Assembly: GCF_047159865.1 (NCBI RefSeq)
Contig: NZ_AP038804.1
Span: forward strand, 124,001 to 188,000
DNA length: 64,000 bases
Direction: 5' to 3'
Source: JAIOSF01 sp047159865
GTDB lineage: Bacteria; Campylobacterota; Campylobacteria; Campylobacterales; Arcobacteraceae
The notes beneath the pieces were generated by a model, which was given only the letters and a program-made list of their open reading frames with translations, made no database searches and was not told where the DNA came from. This document shows, piece after piece, positions 1 through 9,192 of this stretch. The position numbers and the translations under genes are program-made. Each line of letters begins with the position of its first letter. Positions within the stretch are counted from its first letter, which is position 1.

Positions 1-974
1 GTGTTTATTTTGGTTTAACTCTTGATACTATTGGAGAGATACCCTCATCACTCCCCTCTTTTATCGTACCAAATTTTAGCCTAGATAATTACACAATTAT
101 TATCTCCCTTGGATTTACTTTGGCAGTTCTTGGTGCAATAGACACACTTCTGACATCTATAGTAGCTGATTCAATTACAGCAACTAAACACCAACCAAAT
201 AAAGAACTTATAGGTCAAGGGATAGGAAATTCAATCTGTGCGCTTTTTGGTGCTATTCCAGGTGCTGGTGCAACTATGAGGACGGTGATAAATGTCAAAA
301 GTGGTGGTACTCATAAAATTTCAGGTATGTTTCATTCACTTGTACTTTTATCTATAGTACTTTTTTTAGCTCCACTTGCAGCACAAATACCAATGGCACT
401 ATTAGCAGGTATTTTAATCAAAGTAGGTATAGATATTTTAGACTATAGACTATTGTCTATTTTACGAAAAAGCCCAAAACATGATCTTATAGTTATGATA
501 ATTGTATTTTTCATTACTGTATTTTTTGATCTTATTAGTGCTGTTGCTGTTGGTATTGTTATGGCTTCTTTACTTATTGTATATAGAGTAACACAAGCTA
601 CAAAGATTTCACTTCAAGACAGCAAAAATCATGACCATATAAAAGAAGATGCACTCTTACTCAAAAAGAAAATTCGTGTTATAAAAATAGATGGTGCATT
701 TTTCTTTGGTTCAAGTACAGCTTTTGAACAAAAAGCAAACGATATACTCGATACAAAAATAGTTATTATTGATATATATGATGTTCCTTTTATGGATCTT
801 ACTGCTATATTTACTCTTATGGATTTTGTATTGAAAATGAAGCAAGATGCTATAAAAGTGATCATTGTTTCAAAACAAACAGATGCGACGCAGTTGATCA
901 AAATTGATAAAGAAAAAGTTTTTGATGGTGTATTATTTTATGATGATTTTTATAAATCTATCGAAGATATTTAA
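1..974 (+). CDS. SulP-family anion transporter, C-terminal part (5' end outside window)
   Basis: This is the C-terminal part of an inner-membrane SulP (SLC26-like) anion transporter. The frame is open from base 3, so the gene starts upstream of the window; the TTG at 120 is internal. The visible part has several hydrophobic helices, including the conserved stretch with VINVKSGG. A cytoplasmic STAS domain follows from about base 690, with the strand-loop motif IVIIDIYDVPFMD. The substrate (sulfate, bicarbonate, dicarboxylate or other) cannot be told from sequence. A second, full-length SulP lies at 50282. The gene ends 70 bp before bamD. Confidence 0.9.
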   Translation, partial: VYFGLTLDTIGEIPSSLPSFIVPNFSLDNYTIIISLGFTLAVLGAIDTLLTSIVADSITATKHQPNKELIGQGIGNSICALFGAIPGAGATMRTVINVKSGGTHKISGMFHSLVLLSIVLFLAPLAAQIPMALLAGILIKVGIDILDYRLLSILRKSPKHDLIVMIIVFFITVFFDLISAVAVGIVMASLLIVYRVTQATKISLQDSKNHDHIKEDALLLKKKIRVIKIDGAFFFGSSTAFEQKANDILDTKIVIIDIYDVPFMDLTAIFTLMDFVLKMKQDAIKVIIVSKQTDATQLIKIDKEKVFDGVLFYDDFYKSIEDI

Positions 975-1044
975 TTAAATCCACATTTTTAACTTTCATT
1001 TTGGATTGATTAGATAAAATCTAGTTTTAAAGGAAAATAAGAAA

Positions 1045-1692
1045 ATGAATAACAAAATTATAAAAATAGTTTTTATCGCATCTCTTGCGTATGTATTTAC
1101 AGGATGTTCTAGTAAACAAACTGAAGAGTATAATAAACCAGCAATATACTGGTACAATAAGATGATTAAACAAATATCAAATTATCAGATAGATGCAGCT
1201 GATGATACTTTTACATCTTTGGAATCTGAGCATAGAAATTCACCTTTACTTCCAAGTGCTATAATGATTATTGCTGTAACACATATGGAAGAGGAAGAAT
1301 ATGCTATGGCAAACTACTATTTTGATGAATATTTAAAAAAATATAGTTTGAAAAAAAATGCAGATTTTATCAGATATTTAAAAATAAAATCTAATTTTTT
1401 AGCATTTAAAAATCAATTTAGAGAGCAAGAACTTCTTTCAAAAACAATTATCGCTTCAGATAACTTTATAAGTGATTATCCAAATTCACAATATATAAAT
1501 CTTGTAAAAACAATTAAATCTAGACTACTTATGAGTAAAGCTATCTTTGACAAAGAGATTTCAGAACTCTATGAAAGAATAGAAAAACCAAAAGCACAAG
1601 AGTTTTATGCTCAAAAAGCAAGTGAAAACTGGAAAAATACAGATACCATCAAAAAAGTTGATGTACCTTGGTACAGAGCTATTTTTGAATAA
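1045..1692 (+). CDS. bamD: Outer membrane assembly lipoprotein BamD
   Basis: This is a lipoprotein of the BAM complex, which inserts beta-barrel proteins into the outer membrane. The 215-aa product has a lipobox (residues 18-21, FTGC) after a hydrophobic signal. TPR-like helical repeats follow, including the YfiO-type segments ANYYFDEYLKKY and DNFISDYPNSQY. The start is preceded by AAAGGA at good spacing. It lies 29 bp upstream of lon, an order known in Campylobacterota. The length is slightly below that of the E. coli protein. Family assignment is secure from the lipobox and TPR pattern, although overall identity to proteobacterial BamD is probably low. Confidence 0.85.
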   Translation: MNNKIIKIVFIASLAYVFTGCSSKQTEEYNKPAIYWYNKMIKQISNYQIDAADDTFTSLESEHRNSPLLPSAIMIIAVTHMEEEEYAMANYYFDEYLKKYSLKKNADFIRYLKIKSNFLAFKNQFREQELLSKTIIASDNFISDYPNSQYINLVKTIKSRLLMSKAIFDKEISELYERIEKPKAQEFYAQKASENWKNTDTIKKVDVPWYRAIFE

Positions 1693-1721
1693 TATATTAC
1701 AATAACAAAAGAGAGAGATAA

Positions 1722-4070
1722 ATGAAATTAGCAGATTACGATAGTTTTCCCGATAGATTACCTATTTTAGTAGAAAATAGTATTTTTTTATATCCATTTA
1801 TGATTGCACCAATTTTTATAGGTGATGAGCAAAACATAAATGCTGTAGAATATGCAATAGACAACAACAAACTTATAACAATAGCTGTAAGTAAAAATAC
1901 AAAAGAGAAAAAAACAAACGAGTTTTATAATGTTGCTGTTGTTGGAAATATTATGAGAAAAATCACTCTTCCTGATGGTAGAATAAAAATTCTTTTTCAA
2001 GGTTTAGAAAAAGTTGAAATAAAAGAGATCGTAAACGGTTCACCTCTTATGGGTATTGTTGATATTTTACAAAATGCAGAATATGATGAAACAAAAACAC
2101 CTGCGATTTTAGAGATATTAAAATCTACTATAAATAAACTTTCAAAACTCAATACAAAGTTTCCAATCGATTTAATCAAAACTATTGAAGAGAGTACTGA
2201 ACCTGTAAGAATTGCAGATTTGGTTTCTTCTGTAATTCAAATTTCAAATGAAGAAGCGTACAATCTATTTAAAGAAAAGAATATCAACACACGATTGTTG
2301 CATATTATTGACCATATTAAAAAAGAGATTGAAAATTTCAAACTTAAAAATGAGATTAACAAACAAGTAAATGTCAAGCTTGACAAACATCAAAAAGAGT
2401 TTTATCTCAAAGAGCAGTTGCGAACTATTCAAAAAGAGTTAGGGACAGATAATGCTAAAGAGAAAGAGATAGCAGCATTTAAAAAACAACTTAAAAAGAT
2501 TAAACCATTTATGCCAAAACTTGGATTTAAAGAGGTGAAAAAACAAATAGAAAAGCTAAATCGTCTCCATCCTGATAGTGGTGATGCATCTACTATTCAA
2601 ACATATATAGAGCAAGTTTTAGAGATACCTTTTGATAAAAAATCGCTTGATAAAATAGAGGTAAAAGAAGTAGAAGATCAGCTCAATATTGACCACTATG
2701 CACTCAAAGAACCAAAAGATAGAATCATCGAATATTTTGCTGTGAAACAACTCAAAGAGGAAAGAAAAGTTCCGCTAGATAAAAACAACAGCACTGTTTT
2801 ATGTTTTGTAGGACCTCCAGGAGTTGGAAAAACTTCACTTGCGAACTCTATTGCATCTGCTTTAAATAGACCTCTTGTACGAATAGCACTTGGTGGTATG
2901 GAAGATGTCAATGAACTCAGAGGTCATAGAAGAACTTATGTAGGTGCTATGCCTGGACGAATTGTACATGGACTAACAACAGCTAAAAAAATGAATCCTG
3001 TTATTGTACTAGATGAGATAGATAAACTCGGCGCAAACCATAGAGGTGATCCGAGTGCTGTTATGCTTGAAATCTTAGATCCTGAACAAAATCATGCCTT
3101 TAGAGACCTATATGTAAATTTTGACATCGATTTAAGTGATTGTATTTTTATAGCTACAGCAAATAATGCAGGAAGAATCCCAGCCCCACTTAGAGATAGA
3201 ATGGAATTTATTCAAATGAGTAGTTACACACCAAATGAAAAATTTCACATAGCACAAAATTATTTAATTCCACAAGAGTTAAAAAAACATGGTTTGAAAA
3301 AAGCTGAAGTAAATTTAAGTAAACCAACTATTGAACTTATCATAGAAAAATTTACACGAGAAGCTGGTGTTAGAAACTTGCGAAGAGTATTTGGAAAACT
3401 TTATAGAAAAGCAGCAAAAGAGTTTATGTATGATAAAGAGTTATCAAAAGTAACTATCAACACAAAAAACTTAGAAGAATACTTAGACAATCCAGTATTT
3501 GAAATAGAACCAGCTGATAAACTCAACAGCGTAGGAGTTGTAAATGGTTTAGCGTGGACAAGTGTTGGTGGAGATGTACTCAAAATAGAAACTGCAAAAT
3601 TTGCAGGAAAAGGGGCATTGACACTGACTGGAAATATGGGTGATGTGATGAAAGAGAGTGCGAAGATTGCACATAGTGTTGTAAAAGGTTTAATCGATAA
3701 GAAAAAACTAAAAAATGCCACATTTAAAACTCATGATATACATATGCATATTCCTGAAGGTGCTACACCTAAAGATGGTCCTAGTGCTGGTATTGCTATG
3801 AGTTTAGTTATCGCTTCTATTTTATCAAATAGAAAAATCGATTCAACACTTGCAATGACAGGAGAAGTAACTCTTACAGGAAAAGTTTTACCTATTGGGG
3901 GTCTCAAAGAAAAACTTATAGCTGCACATAAAGCAAAAATGAAACGAGTACTTATTCCTACAAAAAACTATCAAAGAGATTTAAAAGATATCCCTGATGA
4001 AGTAAAAGAAGATATTGAGATTATAGCAGTTGATAAAATTGAAGAGGTTTTAGAATACGGGTTAATTTAG
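1722..4070 (+). CDS. lon: ATP-dependent Lon protease
   Basis: This is a cytosolic AAA+ serine protease that degrades misfolded and regulatory proteins. Its 782 aa match the family length. Domains in order are the N-terminal substrate-binding LON domain (about 1-200), a coiled linker, the AAA+ module with Walker A GPPGVGKTS (about residue 364) and Walker B VIVLDEIDKLG, and the C-terminal protease domain. The catalytic Ser is S688 in KDGPSAG, and the Lys is in GGLKEKLIAAHKA. GAGAGA lies ahead of the ATG. Two bases separate it from the next ORF, so the two are probably cotranscribed. Confidence 0.98.
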   Translation: MKLADYDSFPDRLPILVENSIFLYPFMIAPIFIGDEQNINAVEYAIDNNKLITIAVSKNTKEKKTNEFYNVAVVGNIMRKITLPDGRIKILFQGLEKVEIKEIVNGSPLMGIVDILQNAEYDETKTPAILEILKSTINKLSKLNTKFPIDLIKTIEESTEPVRIADLVSSVIQISNEEAYNLFKEKNINTRLLHIIDHIKKEIENFKLKNEINKQVNVKLDKHQKEFYLKEQLRTIQKELGTDNAKEKEIAAFKKQLKKIKPFMPKLGFKEVKKQIEKLNRLHPDSGDASTIQTYIEQVLEIPFDKKSLDKIEVKEVEDQLNIDHYALKEPKDRIIEYFAVKQLKEERKVPLDKNNSTVLCFVGPPGVGKTSLANSIASALNRPLVRIALGGMEDVNELRGHRRTYVGAMPGRIVHGLTTAKKMNPVIVLDEIDKLGANHRGDPSAVMLEILDPEQNHAFRDLYVNFDIDLSDCIFIATANNAGRIPAPLRDRMEFIQMSSYTPNEKFHIAQNYLIPQELKKHGLKKAEVNLSKPTIELIIEKFTREAGVRNLRRVFGKLYRKAAKEFMYDKELSKVTINTKNLEEYLDNPVFEIEPADKLNSVGVVNGLAWTSVGGDVLKIETAKFAGKGALTLTGNMGDVMKESAKIAHSVVKGLIDKKKLKNATFKTHDIHMHIPEGATPKDGPSAGIAMSLVIASILSNRKIDSTLAMTGEVTLTGKVLPIGGLKEKLIAAHKAKMKRVLIPTKNYQRDLKDIPDEVKEDIEIIAVDKIEEVLEYGLI

Positions 4071-4072
4071 AG

Positions 4073-4348
4073 ATGGATAGAATCGAACATATTCAAGAGT
4101 TACAGTCAAAAAAATACAAACACCAACCACAACAAAGTACGGTACTTGGTAATTTTTATGCGATTGTAACTATTGTAACTGTTTGTATATCTATGCTTTA
4201 TTATGTCAACTATATCCAACCAGCTCAAAAAGCAAAAATAGCACGAGAAGCCAAGATACAAAAACATCAAGAGTTTATCGATGCAAGAGCTAAACGAATT
4301 GCACTATCTCACAAATTAAATAAAAATGATTACAATGAAACAAAATAA
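4073..4348 (+). CDS. Small single-pass membrane protein, unknown function
   Basis: The 91-aa protein has a polar N-terminus, one hydrophobic helix at about residues 28-48 (VTIVTVCISMLYYVNYI) and a highly basic, lysine-rich helical C-terminus. I do not recognise a family. It starts 2 bp after lon and overlaps the rhomboid gene by 23 bp, so it is probably translated from a lon transcript. The overlap with a membrane protease suggests a membrane-associated role, but nothing in the sequence shows a function. Confidence 0.65.
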   Translation: MDRIEHIQELQSKKYKHQPQQSTVLGNFYAIVTIVTVCISMLYYVNYIQPAQKAKIAREAKIQKHQEFIDARAKRIALSHKLNKNDYNETK

Positions 4349-4862
4349 AACTATCACCCTTACAAATATCATTATTTTAGCCAATATTATTATGTTTGGT
4401 ATTCAAAATACTATACAAAATGGAGACTTGTTATACGGTCTAAATATCTACTTTTTTAAAGCGGAATTATATTACCAACTTTTTTCTACTATGTTTGTGC
4501 ATGGAGGCATTGCTCATATTTTGATGAATATGGTTGTTTTATATCAGTTTGGTAATCTTATAGAAAGTGCTATTGGAATTCCTCGATATATATTATTGTA
4601 TTTTGTAGGTGGAGTTTTAACCTCAATTGGTAGTTTAGTATATATGTATTATACAGGAAACTGGGCAAATCTTGTGGGTGCAAGTGGTGCTATATCTGTA
4701 CTTTTAGGTTGGTTTGCCTTACGAGACAAATACCAACGACAAGGTATTATTATTTGGGTATTGCTAATATCCTTCGCACCCCTACTTTTAGGACTACCTA
4801 TTGCTTGGTACGCACATCTTATAGGGTTTGCACTTGGTTGGATAATGGGTTATGTTTTATAA
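4326..4862 (+). CDS. Rhomboid-family intramembrane serine protease
   Basis: This is a polytopic inner-membrane protease that cleaves transmembrane substrates. The 178 aa form about six helices, the minimal rhomboid core. The catalytic dyad is visible: S120 in GASGA (helix 4) and H164 in AHLIGFALGW (helix 6). The loop-1/helix-2 signature HGGIAHILMNM is also present. An alternative start is the ATG at 4335; neither has a strong ribosome site, and translation is probably coupled to the overlapping upstream gene. The 3' end overlaps the convergent gene at 4850 by 13 bp. Confidence 0.9.
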   Translation: MITMKQNKTITLTNIIILANIIMFGIQNTIQNGDLLYGLNIYFFKAELYYQLFSTMFVHGGIAHILMNMVVLYQFGNLIESAIGIPRYILLYFVGGVLTSIGSLVYMYYTGNWANLVGASGAISVLLGWFALRDKYQRQGIIIWVLLISFAPLLLGLPIAWYAHLIGFALGWIMGYVL

Positions 4863-5713
4863 CTCAAAAACAATTGATAAAAAACAAATCCTAAAACTAT
4901 TATTCCTAAAGCTATATAATAATAAATATAGTTTTTCTTTTTGAACTCTTTAAATACAATTGTTTCACTTTTGTCTAAAAACTCATTTGCTTTTTGAAGA
5001 ATAAGAATCATTTCATTATTAAATGACTCATCTTTATTTATGATCGATGTGTTCATTATGAAAAACAACTCATCTATATATCGTGTATGTTTGCAGATAA
5101 TATTTTGTTGCTCTTTAGTATATTTTTTATAATTTGTACCGATGTTATTGATTATATTAATCGTTTGCTTATTTAGCTGAGTAACTGCTATTTGAAATTT
5201 TTGCATAGTTTTTACTATATGAGTTATGAATTGACTGAGTTGTTGAAGTTTTATTATCTCTTTATCTATTGTATATGAATAGTTTAAAACTTCATCATAA
5301 TATTTATCAATCTCAGCTCTTTTATTTATAACTGTAAATTTCTTTTTCCAAACAATAGAAGATATTTCACAGAAATCTATTTTTGCAATTTCTTTTTCTT
5401 CATAATCAAAATTTTCTAATTGTGCCATTAAAGAACTATATTCAGCAATAGATGTATCTATAATCTCTTGTTTAACTTGTGCAAAAAGTTTTAGTTGTGT
5501 ATTTACAGCTACTCTTTGCTCTTCTATTTTAGTGTTACTATTACTAATAATCTCTTTTATCTCTTCATTTTTATGTTTTATATATAAAAGATTTTCTTTA
5601 GGTTGTAATAGAGTTTTTTTTGCTATGTTTAGAAAATCATTAGTATCACTTAATACAGAATTAGCCTTATTTTTAAGTATATTATTGAGTGTTGTTATTT
5701 TTTTCTTTATCAT
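4850..5713 (-). CDS. Coiled-coil protein with C-terminal membrane anchor
   Basis: The family is not recognised. The 287-aa product has long charged helical stretches consistent with coiled coil through most of its length. It ends with one hydrophobic helix (IYYYIALGIIVLGFVFYQLF) and a short basic tail, so the bulk is predicted on the cytoplasmic side as a tail-anchored protein. Its ATG overlaps the stop of the YcjF-like gene by 4 bp, which indicates translational coupling and a shared complex. It could be the local partner of the YcjF-like protein in place of the YcjX GTPase usual in gammaproteobacteria; that is inference. Confidence 0.6.
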   Translation of the reverse strand: MIKKKITTLNNILKNKANSVLSDTNDFLNIAKKTLLQPKENLLYIKHKNEEIKEIISNSNTKIEEQRVAVNTQLKLFAQVKQEIIDTSIAEYSSLMAQLENFDYEEKEIAKIDFCEISSIVWKKKFTVINKRAEIDKYYDEVLNYSYTIDKEIIKLQQLSQFITHIVKTMQKFQIAVTQLNKQTINIINNIGTNYKKYTKEQQNIICKHTRYIDELFFIMNTSIINKDESFNNEMILILQKANEFLDKSETIVFKEFKKKNYIYYYIALGIIVLGFVFYQLFLSYKT

Positions 5714-6663
5714 TTAGATATCTTTGATTTAATAAATTTAAAGAATATTTTAACCATCTGTTTATATGTCTGCATAGAATTCTCAGAAGAGAAAGGTCTT
5801 GCACTTTGAACAAGTATATTTCCCACTCTTAAAAGCAACACACCATTTCCTATACCTTGAGCTACTTTTACGGATACACTAGAAAACAAACTATTTCCCA
5901 AAACTTCACTCACAGAATCATCACCATATTCCATAAGTGCAGATAAAGAGGCATTTTCTAAGATTTTTCTAAAAATCAATAAGGATGTAAAAATATTTGA
6001 TTTATATCCATAGATAAAAAAAACTTTTTTCATCAGTTTTACTGAACTAAAAATAACAACCAAAGAATCTAAAGCAGACCCAGAAGATAAAGCAGTAAAT
6101 AAAGCAACCTCTTTACTACTTTTGTAGGTTGCATCAATAGCTTTTTTATCTAAATCATCAAGAATAGTTTTTTTGATCTCTTCAAAAGGACTATGTATAC
6201 TATTTAGTACAACTTGCTTTTTTAAGTTGATTGCACTTTGAGCTATTTTTTTATATGGATGATTGGTATAATGATCAAGAATAATCAATGATAGTTTTTT
6301 CTCTTCCTCATAATCACAACATCTTGATACTCTTTTTTGTATCAAAAATGCATTTTTTAGATTCATATAGTTTTTAATAGTGTATGCAACATAAACAAAA
6401 AATGCAAAAAATGCAATAAAATATAATGATATATATCCCAAAGCAAGTATCTCATTTTTACTCACAAGATCAAAATATGTTAAATATACATCCACACTAA
6501 AATTTATCAAAATAATAAGTAAAAAAGATAAAACCCCTATCAAAGTAAAAGTGAGATTTTTTTTTGTTTTTTTCTTATTGATAAATTTACCACTTTGTTT
6601 AATATGCTTTTTTTCTAGTTCTTGATTGAGTGTTGATAATTCATCTATTTGTAAATTTTTCAA
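5710..6663 (-). CDS. YcjF-like (DUF697 / UPF0283) membrane protein
   Basis: The 317-aa protein has two transmembrane helices at about residues 35-60 and 72-95. Its C-terminal DUF697-type domain contains ALDSLVVIFSSVKLMKKVF, FRKILENASLSALMEYG and AAQGIG/ARLG-like text (AQGIGNGVLLLRVG). These match the E. coli YcjF pattern. YcjF normally pairs with the GTPase YcjX in a stress-induced membrane unit of unclear role. No YcjX-like GTPase is next to it here. The gene is first in a two-gene unit with the coiled-coil gene and starts just downstream of the aldo/keto reductase. Confidence 0.7.
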   Translation of the reverse strand: MKNLQIDELSTLNQELEKKHIKQSGKFINKKKTKKNLTFTLIGVLSFLLIILINFSVDVYLTYFDLVSKNEILALGYISLYFIAFFAFFVYVAYTIKNYMNLKNAFLIQKRVSRCCDYEEEKKLSLIILDHYTNHPYKKIAQSAINLKKQVVLNSIHSPFEEIKKTILDDLDKKAIDATYKSSKEVALFTALSSGSALDSLVVIFSSVKLMKKVFFIYGYKSNIFTSLLIFRKILENASLSALMEYGDDSVSEVLGNSLFSSVSVKVAQGIGNGVLLLRVGNILVQSARPFSSENSMQTYKQMVKIFFKFIKSKISK

Positions 6664-6669
6664 ATTTAA

Positions 6670-7689
6670 TCATCCCATTGGGTACATAACTTCTGATTGT
6701 ATCTCTTTGATTTTTTTCATTGTTTCATCATTCAAATTTATATCAAAGGCAGCAAATGATTCATCTAACTGTTCTAAGTTTCTTGCACCTATAATAGTTG
6801 AAGCAACAAACTCAAACTGTTTTGAATAGGCAACAGCTAAAGTAGTAGGTGATATACTTAACTCTTCTGCAATCTCTACATACTTCTGTGTGGCTAAAAG
6901 TGTTTTATCATTTAAAAATCTATGTGCCATCGCTTGAACTCTAGGATTTTTATTTGCCAAATATTCTGCAAATCGTGCAGACTTTGGATAAAATTTTCCA
7001 TTATATTTTCCACTTAAAACACCACCTGCTATAGGTGAATACGGTAAGAGCGATATTTGTTCTTGTTTACAAACTTCAGCTAGTTCATCCAAAAATCGAG
7101 GGTTGTTTAATGAAAAGTTATTTTGAATTGATTCAAATCTACTTATACCTAGTCTTTTTGATGTTTCATTTGCTTTTGTTAAACCATAAGCACTATCATT
7201 TGAAGTACCTAGATAACGAACTTTTCCCTCTTGAACTAATTCATCAAAGGCTTTTAAAGATTCTTCAATAGGCACAATTGTATCAGGCCAATGCATCTGA
7301 TACAGATCAATATAATCAGTCCCTAGTCTTTTTAAACTTCCCTCAACAGCCGTTTTTATATGAAATTTATCTATAGCTGTCATCCCATGTCGAATAGGTG
7401 GAACAAACCAACCACTAGCAGCTCCTGCTACTTTTGTAGCTAAAATAATTTTATCTCTTTGTTTCCCTTTCAGCCATTTTCCGATAATCTCTTCTGTAAT
7501 TCCAGCATCTTTAGCATTTGGAGGAACAGGATACAATTCAGCTGTATCAAAAAAATTTATCCCTCTATCAACACTTTTATCCATAATAGCAAATGATTCT
7601 TTTTCATTGCTCCACGAACCAAAACTCATTGTACCTAAACAAATTGGTGTTACTCGTAATCCTGTACGACCGATATATCTATATTCCAT
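6670..7689 (-). CDS. NADP(H)-dependent aldo/keto reductase, Tas-like
   Basis: This is a cytosolic oxidoreductase of the aldo/keto reductase superfamily and reduces carbonyls with NADPH. A TIM-barrel pattern is visible with catalytic Asp and Tyr in FFDTAELYPVPPNAK, Lys in ILATKVAG and His in DLYQMHWPD. The AELYPVPP and closing MYPMG motifs match the E. coli Tas (YgdS) subgroup closely. An upstream ATG at 7707 exists, but AAAAGG sits 7 bases before the ATG at 7689, which fits the family N-terminus (MEYRYIGRTGL). The physiological substrate is unknown. It is divergent from the PhnA-like gene. Confidence 0.9.
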   Translation of the reverse strand: MEYRYIGRTGLRVTPICLGTMSFGSWSNEKESFAIMDKSVDRGINFFDTAELYPVPPNAKDAGITEEIIGKWLKGKQRDKIILATKVAGAASGWFVPPIRHGMTAIDKFHIKTAVEGSLKRLGTDYIDLYQMHWPDTIVPIEESLKAFDELVQEGKVRYLGTSNDSAYGLTKANETSKRLGISRFESIQNNFSLNNPRFLDELAEVCKQEQISLLPYSPIAGGVLSGKYNGKFYPKSARFAEYLANKNPRVQAMAHRFLNDKTLLATQKYVEIAEELSISPTTLAVAYSKQFEFVASTIIGARNLEQLDESFAAFDINLNDETMKKIKEIQSEVMYPMG

Positions 7690-7780
7690 TGTAATACCTT
7701 TTAACATTTATTAGCTATAATATCACATATCTTCTAAAGAAGATTTGATTTATAAAAATTAACTATAAGGCATAAAATAT

Positions 7781-8338
7781 ATGAGTTTACAAGAAAAACT
7801 AAACACTCGAAGTAATGGAGCATGTGAACTTTGTGGTTCAACAGAAGGTTTACTAGCTTACGAAGTTACACCATCTGATGGAAGCATCGATAAAACAATC
7901 CATATATGTTCAAAATGTAACGAACAATTAGCAGATATGAGTAATCTCGATGAAACTCACTGGCATTGTTTAAATGACTCTATGTGGAGTGAAGTTGAAG
8001 CTGTAAAAGTTATAGCATACAGAGTTTTAAAAACACTTAAAAATCAAGAAATGCTTGATATGATGTATTTAGAAGATGCAACAATTGCTTGGGCTGAAGA
8101 GGGTCTTTTTGAATCTGAAAATAAAGTGATACATAGAGATAGCAATGGAGTTATTTTAAATGCAGGTGATACAGTAAATATCATCAAAGATTTAGAAGTA
8201 AAAGGTGCTGGATTTACAGCAAAAAGAGGAACAGCCGTAAGAAATATATCTTTGCCTCATGATGATGCAGAGCATATCGAAGGTAGAGTAAATGGTGTAA
8301 AAATCATGATTCTTACACAGTTTCTTAAAAAAGCTTAA
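7781..8338 (+). CDS. PhnA/YjdM-family zinc-ribbon protein
   Basis: This 185-aa cytosolic protein starts with a treble-clef or zinc-ribbon module. Two CxxC pairs are visible, CELCG near residue 15 and CSKC near residue 45. The C-terminal PhnA/YjdM domain follows, with WAEEGLFESENKVIHRDSNG and KDLEVKGAGFTAKRGTAVRNI. Family members were once called alkylphosphonate utilisation proteins, but that role is not established for most of them. No phosphonate genes are nearby. It starts after AAGGCATAAAAT, a modest ribosome site, and is convergent with the receiver-PAS gene. Confidence 0.88.
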   Translation: MSLQEKLNTRSNGACELCGSTEGLLAYEVTPSDGSIDKTIHICSKCNEQLADMSNLDETHWHCLNDSMWSEVEAVKVIAYRVLKTLKNQEMLDMMYLEDATIAWAEEGLFESENKVIHRDSNGVILNAGDTVNIIKDLEVKGAGFTAKRGTAVRNISLPHDDAEHIEGRVNGVKIMILTQFLKKA

Positions 8339-8348
8339 TCTTATTATT

Positions 8349-9191
8349 TTAAAGAATATCTAAATAAAAGGTATAACCATCAACTAAGGCATCTTTCCCA
8401 TAAAAAGGTGTCATAGTTACTTCTGTTTCAAACTTTCTTTCATTATTTGTTATAAGTGTATATTTAGCAATTACAGTTTTTTTTGTATGAATTGCACGCA
8501 ACATCAATTTTTGAAAGCTTTCTTGTTCACAACTTTCACATTTTAAAATATCAATACTCTTTCCAATAATATCTTCGTTATATTGAAAAAATGCTTTAAA
8601 TTTTGTAGAGAATGCTGTGATATTTCCATTTTTATCTGTTTGAAAATTGATAACCATTGTATCAACAATCGATTTTAAATAGATATTATGATTTTGAGCC
8701 ATTTCTAATACTGTATTTAGTTCATCATTTTCTTTATCTGTTTGTGTTGTTTTTTGAACTAAATTTTTTGCTAGGTTTTCAATATTATTAATTCTTCTAT
8801 AGTGTAGAACTAATTCAACAATTGTAACTGTTAATTCCTTAATTAAAATTGGTTTAGTTATATATTTATCAACATTTATATCTATAGCCTTTAATAAGTT
8901 ATCGGAATCAGAATATGCACTTGTAACAATAGTAGGAAGCGATTTATTAAGTTTATTTATCTCTTTAATCATATCCAAGCCATTCATATTTGGCATATTT
9001 ATATCTGTAACTACAATATCAATATCATCGATATTTTTCTTATAAAGTGCTAATCCATCTTTTCCATCAAACCCTACATAAACTTTTTTAAACAATTTAT
9101 CCAAAATTTTTTTTGTCTGAGAAGATACAATGTTATCATCTTCTACATATAAAACAGTTATATGTTGTAGCTGTTTTGTATCAAGTTTCAT
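8349..9191 (-). CDS. Response regulator receiver with C-terminal PAS domain
   Basis: This is a signalling protein without a recognisable DNA-binding or catalytic output. The receiver domain has acidic residues in VLYVEDDN, the phospho-acceptor Asp in VVTDINMPNMNG and the Lys in YITKPI. A short coiled coil leads into a PAS-type domain near residues 170-280. The open frame runs upstream into ruvB. However, the ATG at 9191 sits one base after the ruvB stop and has GGAGAA at good spacing, so that start is chosen. ruvB-linked expression looks likely. The output is presumably protein-protein contact. Confidence 0.85.
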   Translation of the reverse strand: MKLDTKQLQHITVLYVEDDNIVSSQTKKILDKLFKKVYVGFDGKDGLALYKKNIDDIDIVVTDINMPNMNGLDMIKEINKLNKSLPTIVTSAYSDSDNLLKAIDINVDKYITKPILIKELTVTIVELVLHYRRINNIENLAKNLVQKTTQTDKENDELNTVLEMAQNHNIYLKSIVDTMVINFQTDKNGNITAFSTKFKAFFQYNEDIIGKSIDILKCESCEQESFQKLMLRAIHTKKTVIAKYTLITNNERKFETEVTMTPFYGKDALVDGYTFYLDIL

Positions 9192-9192
9192 C

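Noticed and set aside
120..974. TTG at 120 as the true start of the SulP gene
   Set aside because: The frame is open back to base 3 with typical SulP text before it, so the gene is truncated by the window edge.
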